Numbered from the stretch's first letter, positions 1-6,873 are shown. The stretch: DNA of 10,674 bases from Gammaproteobacteria bacterium (GCA_016763565.1 JAESTO010000086.1:1-10674), one strand, 5' to 3'. Made by a program: numbers and translations. The notes: a model not told the origin generated them from the sequence alone.

Positions 1-1
1 A

Positions 2-787
2 CATAAAAAAACGTATCGTCTTCAAGTTGCCGATTACGATGGCTATAACGCTCGCACCATTTTGACATCGAGCCAACCTATTATGTCGCCCGTCTGGTCG
101 CCAAATGGCAAACACATTGCCTATGTATCTTTTGAAAGTGGGCAAGCGGTTATTTATAGCAATCATTTAGCGACGGGTAAACGACGGGTAATTAGTCATT
201 ATCCTGGTCTTAACAATGCACCAGCTTGGTCGCCCAACGGTAAACGAATAGCATTAGTATTATCAATATCAGGTTCACCGAAAATTTATATAAAAAATTT
301 ACAGACGGGGAAACTCACACAAATTACCCACGGTTTATCCATTGACACTGAGCCTGCTTGGTCACCGAATGGTAAATCATTACTGTTTACGTCCAATCGG
401 GGTGGTTCGCCACAAATCTATCAAGTGAATATCAACAGTAATAAAATACAGCGCATTACCTTCTCAGGGACTTATAATGCGCGACCCTCCTTTATGCCCA
501 ATGGTAAGGCTGTTGTGGTATTGCATCATGGTACACAAGGGACTTATGGTATTGCGCTGCAAAATCTGGCGACAGAACAATTGCAAGTGCTTACTCAATC
601 AGAGTATGATCAGTCACCTAGCGTAGCACCTAATGGCCAATTGATTATTTACAGTTTGAAAAATACGGATAATCGTTTTGTCTTAGCTATCGTGTCACGT
701 AATGGACAGATAAAGTTACGTTTGCCAACGCAGGACGGAAGTGTGCGTGAACCTGCTTGGTCACCTTTGTTAAGATATAAAACGTAA
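2..787 (+). CDS. tolB: Tol-Pal system beta-propeller protein TolB (5' truncated)
   Basis: This is the C-terminal part of the periplasmic TolB protein, which works with Pal and TolA in outer-membrane constriction and envelope integrity. The frame is open from base 2, and the first visible residues (YRLQVADYDGYNAR) already match the end of the TolB N-terminal domain, so the TTG at 62 is an internal leucine and not the start. About 261 residues are visible, against roughly 430 for the whole family protein; the signal peptide and most of the N-terminal domain lie outside the window. The beta-propeller is plain from repeated blade motifs of the type P-A-W-S-P-N-G-K: SPVWSPNGK, APAWSPNGK, EPAWSPNGK, RPSFMPNGK, SPSVAPNGQ and a closing EPAWSP. 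The motif IMSPVWSPNGKHIAYVSFE is highly typical of TolB. A small lipoprotein gene follows 13 bases after the stop, in place of the expected pal. Confidence 0.96.
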   Translation, partial: HKKTYRLQVADYDGYNARTILTSSQPIMSPVWSPNGKHIAYVSFESGQAVIYSNHLATGKRRVISHYPGLNNAPAWSPNGKRIALVLSISGSPKIYIKNLQTGKLTQITHGLSIDTEPAWSPNGKSLLFTSNRGGSPQIYQVNINSNKIQRITFSGTYNARPSFMPNGKAVVVLHHGTQGTYGIALQNLATEQLQVLTQSEYDQSPSVAPNGQLIIYSLKNTDNRFVLAIVSRNGQIKLRLPTQDGSVREPAWSPLLRYKT

Positions 788-800
788 AGAGATAAACTCA

Positions 801-944
801 ATGAAATTTTTTTTAGTTATTTTTATAGTGGCTAACCTTAGTGCTTGTGCAACCAGCAATCCGCAAGATCGCAATGTGCATTTTTATGGCGCAGCGTCTA
901 ATACTTACAACCAGGCAAATGTTGGTTTAAGCCTTAATGTTTAA
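801..944 (+). CDS. Small predicted lipoprotein, 47 residues, unknown function
   Basis: This is a short ORF starting at ATG 801, 13 bases after tolB, with a purine-rich AAAGAGA ribosome binding site about 8 bases upstream. The product begins MKFFLVIFIVANLSAC: a basic start, a short hydrophobic stretch, then a lipobox L-S-A-C with the modifiable cysteine at residue 16. Signal peptidase II processing would leave a mature peptide of only about 32 residues, with polar, Asn-rich sequence ending in VGLSLNV. The residue after the cysteine is Ala rather than Asp, so the default Lol rule would send it to the outer membrane. Its position is where pal normally sits, but nothing in it resembles the OmpA-like peptidoglycan-binding domain of Pal. 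I do not recognise the family. It is probably cotranscribed with tolB. The lipobox and ribosome binding site make it likely to be real. Confidence 0.7.
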   Translation: MKFFLVIFIVANLSACATSNPQDRNVHFYGAASNTYNQANVGLSLNV

Positions 945-955
945 AAAATGAATAA

Positions 956-964
956 TGCTATAAT
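956..964 (+). promoter_or_regulatory. Extended -10 promoter element upstream of purine nucleoside phosphorylase
   Basis: TGCTATAAT at 956-964 is a perfect extended -10 (TGnTATAAT). No good -35 lies 16-18 bases upstream, which is tolerated by extended -10 promoters. The predicted start of transcription, near 971, falls at the edge of a perfect 8-bp palindrome, TAGGCCTA (972-979). This would give the phosphorylase-hemC transcript its own promoter and a leader of about 135 bases. Seen from sequence only. Confidence 0.55.
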
Positions 965-1105
965 TCGCCGATAGGCCTACAAATTTTTACAAAAAAACGG
1001 ACTATTTTAGTCGGTGTTACTATTGAGCGAACAGCGACATAATGTCGTTGAATAACGGGCAATTCCGCCAAGACAAACATGATCAATAACTTTCTGAGAG
1101 GAACT
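965..1105 (+). promoter_or_regulatory. Leader of the phosphorylase-hemC operon with small hairpins
   Basis: This is a non-coding stretch between the -10 element and the preferred start codon. It contains the palindrome TAGGCCTA (972-979), a hairpin with 5-bp arms and a TTT loop (1000-1012, GACTA/TAGTC) and a second one with 5-bp arms CGACA/TGTCG and loop TAA (1035-1047). Neither is followed by a T-run on the plus strand, so they are not obvious terminators for the lipoprotein gene. I could not match the leader to any riboswitch class I know, including the purine riboswitch. A function is only a possibility. Confidence 0.3.
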
Positions 1106-1930
1106 ATGACACAACATGCACAACAAGCAGCTGAATTTATTCACGCTAAAGTCAAAAATTTTTCACCTAAAATTGGTGTAGTATTGGGCTCTGGATTAGG
1201 TGGTTTCACTGAGCAACTCACCGATAAGACAACGATTCCTTATCAAGAATTACCCGGGTTTCCTCATCATAAGGGTGTTGCTGGCCATGCCGGTGAATTG
1301 GTGCTAGGCAAACTGAATGGTACGCCCCTTGTTTGCTTGCGTGGTCGCGCACATTATTATGAAGGTTATGATAATGGCACCATTCAAACGTTAATCCGCA
1401 CCCTTAAATTATTAGGTTGTGAATCACTTATTGTTACCAATGCATCGGGTTCCTTAAATGAAGGTGTTAGTCCCGGTAGCCTAATGACTATCAGCGATCA
1501 CCTTAATTTTCAATTTAACAATCCATTAGTTGGTCATAATGACCCACAATTTGGTGAGCGTTTTGTGCCATTAAATGATGCCTATGATCATGATTTACGT
1601 CAACAAGTACATCGTCTAGCTGATGAACTAAACATTCATTTACATGAAGGTGTTTACATTGGCGTGTTAGGGCCAACGTATGAAACTCCCGCAGAAATTC
1701 GCGCTTACCGTATGCTAGGCGCAGATGCCGTTGGTATGTCGACTATTCCCGATGTTATTGTTGCGCGACATTGTGGAATGAAAGTGTTGGCTATTGCTGT
1801 TATTTGTAATTACGCAGCAGGCATGGTTGATATTGCACCCAGTCATCAAGAAGTATTAGAAAATGCTAGTCAAGCGGCTAAAAATTTGCAAATACTTATC
1901 GCTGGTTTTATTAGTCGTATTGCTGAATGA
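1106..1930 (+). CDS. punA: Purine nucleoside phosphorylase (trimeric PNP/XapA-type family)
   Basis: This enzyme catalyses phosphorolysis of purine (deoxy)nucleosides to the free base and (deoxy)ribose 1-phosphate, in purine salvage in the cytoplasm. I chose ATG 1106 rather than the in-frame ATG 1079 because a strong site, GAGAGG, lies about 6 bases upstream of 1106 and the family pattern begins soon after; the product is 274 residues, the usual length. Visible motifs, numbered from 1106: phosphate-binding VLGSGLGG (Ser29), GHAGE (His61), GRAHYYEG (Arg81 to Glu86), TNASGSL (111-117), the base-binding GPTYETPAEIR with Glu193, GMSTIPD (210-216) and Asn235 in VICNYAAGM. The Glu/Asn pair corresponds to human PNP Glu201 and Asn243 and fits 6-oxopurines (inosine, guanosine). 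YETPAE is closer to ordinary PNP than to E. coli xanthosine phosphorylase (FETAAE), so xapA would be the alternative name. Its TGA overlaps the hemC ATG as ATGA, implying translational coupling. Confidence 0.93.
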   Translation: MTQHAQQAAEFIHAKVKNFSPKIGVVLGSGLGGFTEQLTDKTTIPYQELPGFPHHKGVAGHAGELVLGKLNGTPLVCLRGRAHYYEGYDNGTIQTLIRTLKLLGCESLIVTNASGSLNEGVSPGSLMTISDHLNFQFNNPLVGHNDPQFGERFVPLNDAYDHDLRQQVHRLADELNIHLHEGVYIGVLGPTYETPAEIRAYRMLGADAVGMSTIPDVIVARHCGMKVLAIAVICNYAAGMVDIAPSHQEVLENASQAAKNLQILIAGFISRIAE

Positions 1931-2844
1931 AAAAACTGGTGATTGCTACGCGACAAAGTCGCTTAGCATTGTGGCAAGCTAATTATATTAAACAGCAATT
2001 GCAACAACATTATCCACTGTTAGTCATTGAGCTAATGGGCATTACTACGGAAGGTGATAAAAGGCTTGATCAATCATTGGCGAAAATTGGTGGCAAAGGT
2101 TTATTTTTAAAAGAATTACAAACAGCGTTATTAACAGGTGATGCAGATATTGCTGTTCATTCAATGAAAGATGTGCCGATGGCGTTACCAAAAGAACTAG
2201 AACTTGCCAGTATTTGTCAACGAGCCAATCCCTATGACGTATTTGTTTCATCACAATATGCGTGTTTTGAACAGCTACCGGTGAATGCCATTGTTGGCAC
2301 TTCGAGCATGCGTCGCCAAGCGCAATTATTAGCCTTACGCCCAGATTTAACGATAAAAATGTTACGCGGCAATATCGATACTCGCTTAACAAAATTGCAA
2401 GAGGCACATTATGACGCGATTATTCTAGCGGCAGCTGGTTTAGAACGATTACAATTAACAGCGCAGACGCAACATCATTTTACTTTGCAACAAATGTTAC
2501 CCGCTGTTGCTCAAGGTGCTTTAGGCATAGAGTGTTGCCGAGATAATGTCGCAGTTAAACATATTATTGCTTGTTTACATGATCGCAATACGGCGCTGTG
2601 CATTGGTCAAGAAAGATCATTCGTGCAAACCTTACAAGGTGATTGCCATTCACCGATTGGTGTTTATGCCAATATACACAACCAACAATTATTATTACAA
2701 GGGATGGTTGCCAGTATCGATGGTAAAACCATACTACGTGATGAAATTACTGGCGAATGCTCACAACAGTTAGGTCGTATCTTAGCAGAAAAATTAATTC
2801 ATCAAGGTGCGCAAGAAATTTTACAAAGTCTGCCACTGCATTAG
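1927..2844 (+). CDS. hemC: Hydroxymethylbilane synthase (porphobilinogen deaminase)
   Basis: HemC polymerises four porphobilinogen molecules into hydroxymethylbilane, the linear tetrapyrrole precursor of heme, in the cytoplasm. The protein is 305 residues, slightly under the E. coli length. It opens with the family signature IATRQSRLALWQA. Further motifs are GKGLFLKELQ (56-65), HSMKDVP with the catalytic aspartate at residue 82, GTSSMRRQAQL (124-134, substrate-binding arginines 129 and 130), LRGNIDTRL (146-154) and QGALGIE (196-202). The dipyrromethane cofactor attaches to Cys240 in the motif QGDCHSPIG. The start ATG overlaps the stop of the upstream phosphorylase gene by 4 bases, so translation is probably re-initiated there. 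Downstream, hemD is not contiguous: 190 bases intervene, which is odd for this gene pair. Confidence 0.97.
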   Translation: MKKLVIATRQSRLALWQANYIKQQLQQHYPLLVIELMGITTEGDKRLDQSLAKIGGKGLFLKELQTALLTGDADIAVHSMKDVPMALPKELELASICQRANPYDVFVSSQYACFEQLPVNAIVGTSSMRRQAQLLALRPDLTIKMLRGNIDTRLTKLQEAHYDAIILAAAGLERLQLTAQTQHHFTLQQMLPAVAQGALGIECCRDNVAVKHIIACLHDRNTALCIGQERSFVQTLQGDCHSPIGVYANIHNQQLLLQGMVASIDGKTILRDEITGECSQQLGRILAEKLIHQGAQEILQSLPLH

Positions 2845-3034
2845 CAGTTTAAACAGATAAACGCATGGTGGGTGATTCATGCACTTTACACGTTTTATAT
2901 TGTTTTTGCCGGATCATTTGTTTAACTTGTTGATGGATAAGGAATTTTTATGTGGTTATATGTCGATACTTTAAGGCCCGTGGCTGCCAGCCATCGGTTT
3001 AAGCCGATGCCTTATTTTTATTGGAATATAAAGA
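2845..3034 (+). promoter_or_regulatory. hemC-hemD intergenic region with nested hairpins
   Basis: These 190 bases hold a dense set of inverted repeats just before hemD. One hairpin is TGGCT/AGCCA with a 3-base loop (2981-2993). A second, overlapping one is CATCGG/CCGATG (2992-3009), extendable by a T-G wobble over a TTAA loop. An outer pair, AAGGC (2973-2977) with GCCTT (3009-3013), could close the whole structure. The outer arm runs straight into ATTTTTATT, so the element looks like an intrinsic terminator or attenuator just upstream of hemD. The hairpins share bases 2992-2993 and the second shares base 3009 with the outer stem, so mutually exclusive folds are possible. No convincing promoter was found here. 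Confidence 0.4.
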
Positions 3035-3045
3035 GTGAAAATTAA
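2950..3045 (+). CDS. Possible 31-codon leader ORF overlapping the hemD start
   Basis: This small ORF starts at ATG 2950 behind a good ribosome binding site (AAGGA, about 6 bases upstream) and stops at 3043-3045, 8-10 bases inside hemD, whose own GTG start has only a poor site. The peptide starts MWLYVDTLRPVAASH, then has an aromatic run P-Y-F-Y-W near its end, and finishes NIKSEN. Its coding region contains the hairpins described for the spacer. The arrangement fits a leader peptide that couples translation to hemD or senses ribosome passage, but no homology supports it and a 31-codon ORF can arise by chance. It is not an N-terminal extension of HemD, because it is in another frame and HemD is already full length. 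Confidence 0.3.
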   Translation: MWLYVDTLRPVAASHRFKPMPYFYWNIKSEN

Positions 3046-3838
3046 TTTATCTGGCCTAACCGTATTGGTTACACGTCCTAAACATCAAGCACAAACTCTG
3101 TGTGATAAATTACTTAGCGTTCAGGCTACGCCAATTTTATTTCCTACCTTAGAAATTTCGTATGTCATTGATAAGCCACCCATAGCCGCAGCCATACAAC
3201 AATTACCACAGACTGATTGGGTGATTTTTACTAGTGCCAATGCCGTTACGGGTATGCTTGTGGCACAACCTTTAGCTTGGCAGGCTTTATCAACGCATGC
3301 CAACATTATTGCTATTGGTACAGGTACACAAGTAGCATTAACAGAAAATGATCTTGTTGTGGATTTGCTACCACAAATTGCAAATAGTACAGGCTTGCTA
3401 GCATTGCCGCAACTGCAACATATCGCCGACCAAACGATTATTATCTTTTCTGGTGAAGGTGGTCGTCAAGAATTATTTACTGCCTTGCAACAACGCCAAG
3501 CACACGTCACAAAAGTGGCCACTTATCGGCGTGTATTGCCACAAGCGGATCAACAATATTTGCTCGAACATTTTTCAAATATCGATGTCATAATTAGTAC
3601 CAGTGGTGAAGGATTACAAAATTTAATGTTGCTCATTGATGAACATTATCAATCATTATTATTACAATGTCCACTGTTAGTGGTGAGTAAGAATATGTTA
3701 CACTTAGCACGGAACATTGGCTTTAAAGACGTCATGCTGGCTAAACATGCGGGTGACCGAGCTGTTCTAGCGGCACTACACATCTGGCAAGAAGGAAACA
3801 ATGAGCAAACAAACCAAGCAAATAACAGACCAGCCTAG
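3035..3838 (+). CDS. hemD: Uroporphyrinogen-III synthase
   Basis: HemD closes and inverts ring D of hydroxymethylbilane to give uroporphyrinogen III, the step after HemC. The start is GTG 3035, the first start codon after an in-frame TAA at 3029. The 267-residue length is slightly above the roughly 246 of E. coli, mostly by short N- and C-terminal additions. The family diverges strongly in sequence, but the pattern is clear: VLVTRPKHQA (10-19), FPTLEI (36-41), DWVIFTSANAV (61-71), IIAIGTGTQVAL (91-102), IIIFSGEGGRQEL (135-147), the VATYRR segment (161-166) and IISTSGEGLQNL (186-197). The two-domain organisation fits. The last 38 bases overlap hemX. The ribosome binding site is weak (only GGA about 8-10 bases upstream), which suggests coupling to upstream translation or modest expression. 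Confidence 0.92.
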   Translation: MKINLSGLTVLVTRPKHQAQTLCDKLLSVQATPILFPTLEISYVIDKPPIAAAIQQLPQTDWVIFTSANAVTGMLVAQPLAWQALSTHANIIAIGTGTQVALTENDLVVDLLPQIANSTGLLALPQLQHIADQTIIIFSGEGGRQELFTALQQRQAHVTKVATYRRVLPQADQQYLLEHFSNIDVIISTSGEGLQNLMLLIDEHYQSLLLQCPLLVVSKNMLHLARNIGFKDVMLAKHAGDRAVLAALHIWQEGNNEQTNQANNRPA

Positions 3839-4748
3839 CAAGGCGGCGGCCAAAAATTATTCTTCATTATTTTCAATCGTATTATTTATCCTAGTGTTAA
3901 TCGTGGTTTTTGCTGGGGGTGGTTGGTTAACTTATCATAACCAGCAGCAACAGCGGTTATTGAGCACGTTGCAACAACAGCTACAAAATAATAACGTTGC
4001 ACTACAGACTTTACAGCAACAAACAAAAATCTCCTTAAATCAAATTGATCATCAGCTACAAACATTAAATCAACAACGGGATAATAACCAACTTTGGGTG
4101 TTAACTAACGCCGCTCAGTTAACACGTTTGGCGATTTATTATTTAACCATAGAAAAAAACACGGTTACGTCTACAGCTTTATTAACAACGGCTGATAAAC
4201 GCATTGCCATGCTAAACGAACCTAGCTTCATTAATATACGTAATGCGCTTGCTGATAATATCGCTAAATTAAAAGCTGTGCCTGCCATTGATACAGATAG
4301 TTTAATCGCGCAACTCATCGCGTTAAGTAATCAAGTAACACGGTTGCCTTTTTTAATAACGCAATCATCAGCAACGACTTCGCAAACTGCACCCCTGAAT
4401 AAGGGGACCGTGTGGCAAAAAACATGGCGACAATTGCAAAAAATATTTATTATTCGTCATGCGTCAAAAAATTTTATGCCGATAGTATCGGCTGATCAAC
4501 AAGTGTTACTGCGTCAACACATGATGGCATTACTTAGTCAAGTACAATGGGCAATATTGCATCGTCAACAAAAAATTTATCTCGCCAGTTTGCAACAAGC
4601 GCAACAGCTGATTAAACAGCATTTTTCTCAACAGCAACCGACAACAACTGCCGTCCTTAACACATTGCAAACACTGAAACATATGAATATTGCACCCACC
4701 ATGCCTGATATTAGCTCGGCGCTGCATGCTATTGAAAAAGCGCAGTAA
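3801..4748 (+). CDS. hemX: HemX-family inner-membrane protein
   Basis: HemX is a membrane protein found beside hemCD and hemY in many Gammaproteobacteria; it is often mislabelled uroporphyrinogen-III C-methyltransferase, and its biochemical role is not settled. Residues 1-20 are polar and cytoplasmic. A single transmembrane helix covers about residues 22-44 (LFSIVLFILVLIVVFAGGG). A glutamine-rich coiled coil spans about 48-94 and a helical periplasmic domain follows, including the family-like segment QLWVLTNAAQLTRLAIYYL near 97-115. The 315-residue length is somewhat short for the family. No SAM-methyltransferase motif is present, so no enzymatic activity should be inferred. The ATG at 3801 lies inside hemD, preceded by AAGGAAAC, a good ribosome binding site. 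Glutamine-rich stretches (CAA repeats) are marked here and in HemY. Confidence 0.88.
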   Translation: MSKQTKQITDQPSKAAAKNYSSLFSIVLFILVLIVVFAGGGWLTYHNQQQQRLLSTLQQQLQNNNVALQTLQQQTKISLNQIDHQLQTLNQQRDNNQLWVLTNAAQLTRLAIYYLTIEKNTVTSTALLTTADKRIAMLNEPSFINIRNALADNIAKLKAVPAIDTDSLIAQLIALSNQVTRLPFLITQSSATTSQTAPLNKGTVWQKTWRQLQKIFIIRHASKNFMPIVSADQQVLLRQHMMALLSQVQWAILHRQQKIYLASLQQAQQLIKQHFSQQQPTTTAVLNTLQTLKHMNIAPTMPDISSALHAIEKAQ

Positions 4749-4754
4749 TTTACT

Positions 4755-5912
4755 ATGAAACGTTTTATAATTTTATTAATTACCTTAGTGGTTGCGATTA
4801 TTTTAGGTTTATGGATTAAACAAAATCCTGGGGCAGTTTATATTGTCCTACCAACATTAACTATCCAAGCACCATTATGGTTCGCAATTATTGCTGTGGT
4901 GGTATTATTTATTATCATGGGCAGTTTATTAAGACTCATCAAGTTACCCAGTCAATGGCGGCGATGGTTACGGCGACGCAAACAACAAAAAACACAGCGA
5001 CAAAGCTATCAGGGATTTCTTGCCTTACTTGAAGGTCAGTGGCGCAAAGCTAATAAACAATTATTACGCAGTAGTAAACATCATGCCTATCCATTATTAA
5101 ATTACTTAGCTTTAGCCTTTATCGCGCAACAACAAGGTAGTCAACAACAACGCGATGATTACTTGCAACAAGCCTATCGCAGTGCGCCTCAAATAGAATT
5201 AATTGTGGGCCTTACCCAAGCACGCTTACAGTTACAACAACTGCAATATGAACAAGCATTGGCAACTAGCCAATCCTTAATAGAAAAGCACCCTAAACAC
5301 CCAGCATTATTAGCATTATTAAAAACAATTTATATTACTCTGCAAGATTGGTCGGCATTAGAGAATCTCTTACCGATATTGCAACACAAAAAATTATTGG
5401 TAAATGATGAACTAACCCGTTTGCAAGAAAAAATCTATCATGCTGCATTAAATGCAACACAAGATATTACCGTATTAAATCAAACGTGGAAAATTGTCCC
5501 TAAAGCAGTGCAACAACAATTGCCTATTACGAAGTTGTACATTAAAAAATTAATGTCATTACAGCAAGATGAGCAAGTAGAACACCTCATTAGACATTGG
5601 CTTAAAAAACACTGGGATAATGAATTGATTGCCTGGTATGGTGAGATAAACCATACTGATAGTAAAAATTCACTACGTGTTGCCCAAGCTTGGTTAAAGC
5701 AATATGGGCAACAAGCGCCCTTGTTGCATACCCTTGGCCAGCTATGTATGCACAAGCAGTTATGGGGGCAAGCCCGCGATTATTTTTTAGCAGCTATTGC
5801 TGAACAAGCTAATGCTAAGTTTTATGCTGGTTTGGCGCGGGCTTACCATGAATTAGACGAACAAGAAAAGGCAGCAGCGTGTTATCGACAAGGATTACTG
5901 TTAGCTACTTAA
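4755..5912 (+). CDS. hemY: HemY-family membrane protein with TPR-like repeats
   Basis: This HemY is the gammaproteobacterial TPR protein of the hem cluster, unrelated to the protoporphyrinogen oxidase also called HemY. It is thought to assist late heme synthesis; the exact role is uncertain. Two transmembrane helices at about residues 4-20 and 39-60 form the typical HemY N-terminal domain, with an NPGAVYIVLP loop between them. A basic patch follows (QWRRWLRRRKQQK, 68-80). The rest is alpha-helical, with TPR-like repeats visible around residues 113-145 and again near the end (KFYAGLARAYHELDEQEKAA). The 385-residue length is typical. The gene starts 6 bases after the hemX stop with only a weak ribosome binding site, so it probably depends on coupling. 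Its TAA overlaps the stop of the convergent minus-strand gene by 4 bases. Confidence 0.9.
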   Translation: MKRFIILLITLVVAIILGLWIKQNPGAVYIVLPTLTIQAPLWFAIIAVVVLFIIMGSLLRLIKLPSQWRRWLRRRKQQKTQRQSYQGFLALLEGQWRKANKQLLRSSKHHAYPLLNYLALAFIAQQQGSQQQRDDYLQQAYRSAPQIELIVGLTQARLQLQQLQYEQALATSQSLIEKHPKHPALLALLKTIYITLQDWSALENLLPILQHKKLLVNDELTRLQEKIYHAALNATQDITVLNQTWKIVPKAVQQQLPITKLYIKKLMSLQQDEQVEHLIRHWLKKHWDNELIAWYGEINHTDSKNSLRVAQAWLKQYGQQAPLLHTLGQLCMHKQLWGQARDYFLAAIAEQANAKFYAGLARAYHELDEQEKAAACYRQGLLLAT

Positions 5913-6763
5913 AGATTTTTCACAGTAACAGATTTCGATGCGTCCCATAATTTCGAAGGTGCTTTGTAGGGTTTTGCTGACCAGGTTACTTTTTTGCAGC
6001 TACTCACGCTAGTGAAGCAACGCGGGCCAGATAACGTTGGTAAACCCTCATAATGTTTTACAATTTCGGCAAATCCACAAAAAATGCCTCGTGGTTTGTA
6101 CCTTCCCTTGCTTGATTTTACCCATTTTTCTGATATAAAAAGACGATTTGAGCATAGCAATAAAATTATATAATAAATTTGTCGTATACACTTTGCACGT
6201 GATTTATGTTTATATTTATCACCAATGTTTTCTTTTATGTCTGAAATAGCGTTATTGATAATCATCTGTTGCTTTGTTGCGCAGGGTTTGCTGACAAGTG
6301 CCTGTCGATGGTTGCAAAATGGATGCTTACCAGACGATAGGCTGTTGCAAGGTTTAACCCCACTCATCTTTTTTTCAACGCTTTGAATAATGCCAACTAT
6401 GTTATAAATCGTGCGCGGTACTGGGAAATTAGCGTACGCTGTATTCGTTATAGTATAGCGGCTTCTATGGCGATAGGTACTCATTTTTGCACCGTGTAAG
6501 GCCGGCCAGCCTTTTACAAAAGTTGCATAGCTAATTAAATGGTGGATATATCTAATACGGTTTTTTAAAAAAAGAAACGCAGCATACTGATAGTATTTGC
6601 CTTGTTTATGTTTCAGTAATGACTCGGGTTTCTGATAAAAAGCCTCAGTGCCCTGGGTGAATGTTTCGATGGACGAAATATTCCTTTGATGATTAGCTGC
6701 GCGCTGACAGGCTTGATGGAATATTCTGAGGTTACGCTCATTTGATGTTATTAATTTTTTCAT
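5909..6763 (-). CDS. Orphan basic protein of 284 residues, unknown function
   Basis: I do not recognise this protein. The ATG at 6763 is preferred because GGGAG stands 8 bases before it; the frame is also open to an ATG at 6769 and a GTG at 6778. The product begins MKKLITSNERNL, with no signal peptide. Composition is striking: about 49 Lys+Arg against about 12 Asp+Glu, nine cysteines, and many Tyr and His. One short hydrophobic stretch (IYYIILLL) is too short to be a clear membrane helix. AGA, AGG and ATA codons are more frequent than in tkt, which suggests acquisition or weak selection. The uninterrupted length argues against chance, but the odd composition leaves a non-coding or decaying frame possible. 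Given the likely Legionellales setting, an accessory protein or secreted effector is conceivable, but nothing visible proves either. It is convergent to hemY and divergent from tkt. Confidence 0.6.
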   Translation of the reverse strand: MKKLITSNERNLRIFHQACQRAANHQRNISSIETFTQGTEAFYQKPESLLKHKQGKYYQYAAFLFLKNRIRYIHHLISYATFVKGWPALHGAKMSTYRHRSRYTITNTAYANFPVPRTIYNIVGIIQSVEKKMSGVKPCNSLSSGKHPFCNHRQALVSKPCATKQQMIINNAISDIKENIGDKYKHKSRAKCIRQIYYIILLLCSNRLFISEKWVKSSKGRYKPRGIFCGFAEIVKHYEGLPTLSGPRCFTSVSSCKKVTWSAKPYKAPSKLWDASKSVTVKNL

Positions 6764-6827
6764 ACTCATTGCTCCCACTATGTTATTTTTTATGTTTAAT
6801 TTGATTCTTATTAAATAGGATAGACGA

Positions 6828-6855
6828 ATTGTATAGGAAAAACAAAAAAAGGCAA
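6828..6855 (-). promoter_or_regulatory. Candidate sigma70 promoter for the orphan minus-strand gene
   Basis: Read on the minus strand, TTGCCT (6855-6850, 4 of 6 to the -35 consensus) and TACAAT (6833-6828, 5 of 6 to the -10) are separated by 16 bases, made largely of T. Transcription would start near 6821 and give a leader of about 58 bases before the ATG at 6763. The presence of a dedicated promoter supports the orphan gene being expressed. Confidence 0.4.
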
Positions 6856-6873
6856 GGTTTTTCTCAAATTGAT

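Noticed and set aside
991..1012. Hairpin next to an A-run after the lipoprotein gene
   Set aside because: It would read as a terminator only on the minus strand (hairpin then T7), and there is no minus-strand gene leading into it. On the plus strand no T-run follows.
2045..2407. Minus-strand open frame of 120 codons inside hemC
   Set aside because: It is fully antisense to a clear hemC frame, has no ribosome binding site evidence and encodes no recognisable motif.
2546..2773. Plus-strand open frame of 75 codons inside the 3' half of hemC
   Set aside because: The hemC frame is intact through Cys240 to its stop, so there is no frameshift and this is a shadow frame.
2879..2974. 31-codon ORF (MHFTRFIL...) in the hemC-hemD spacer
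   Set aside because: Its upstream site is weaker than that of the ORF at 2950, it overlaps that ORF in another frame and it does not reach hemD. A 22-codon ORF at 2865 was dismissed for lack of any ribosome binding site.
3945..4095. CAA/CAG-rich stretch in hemX that looks like a simple repeat
   Set aside because: It encodes the glutamine-rich coiled coil typical of HemX-type proteins and shows no regular repeat unit.
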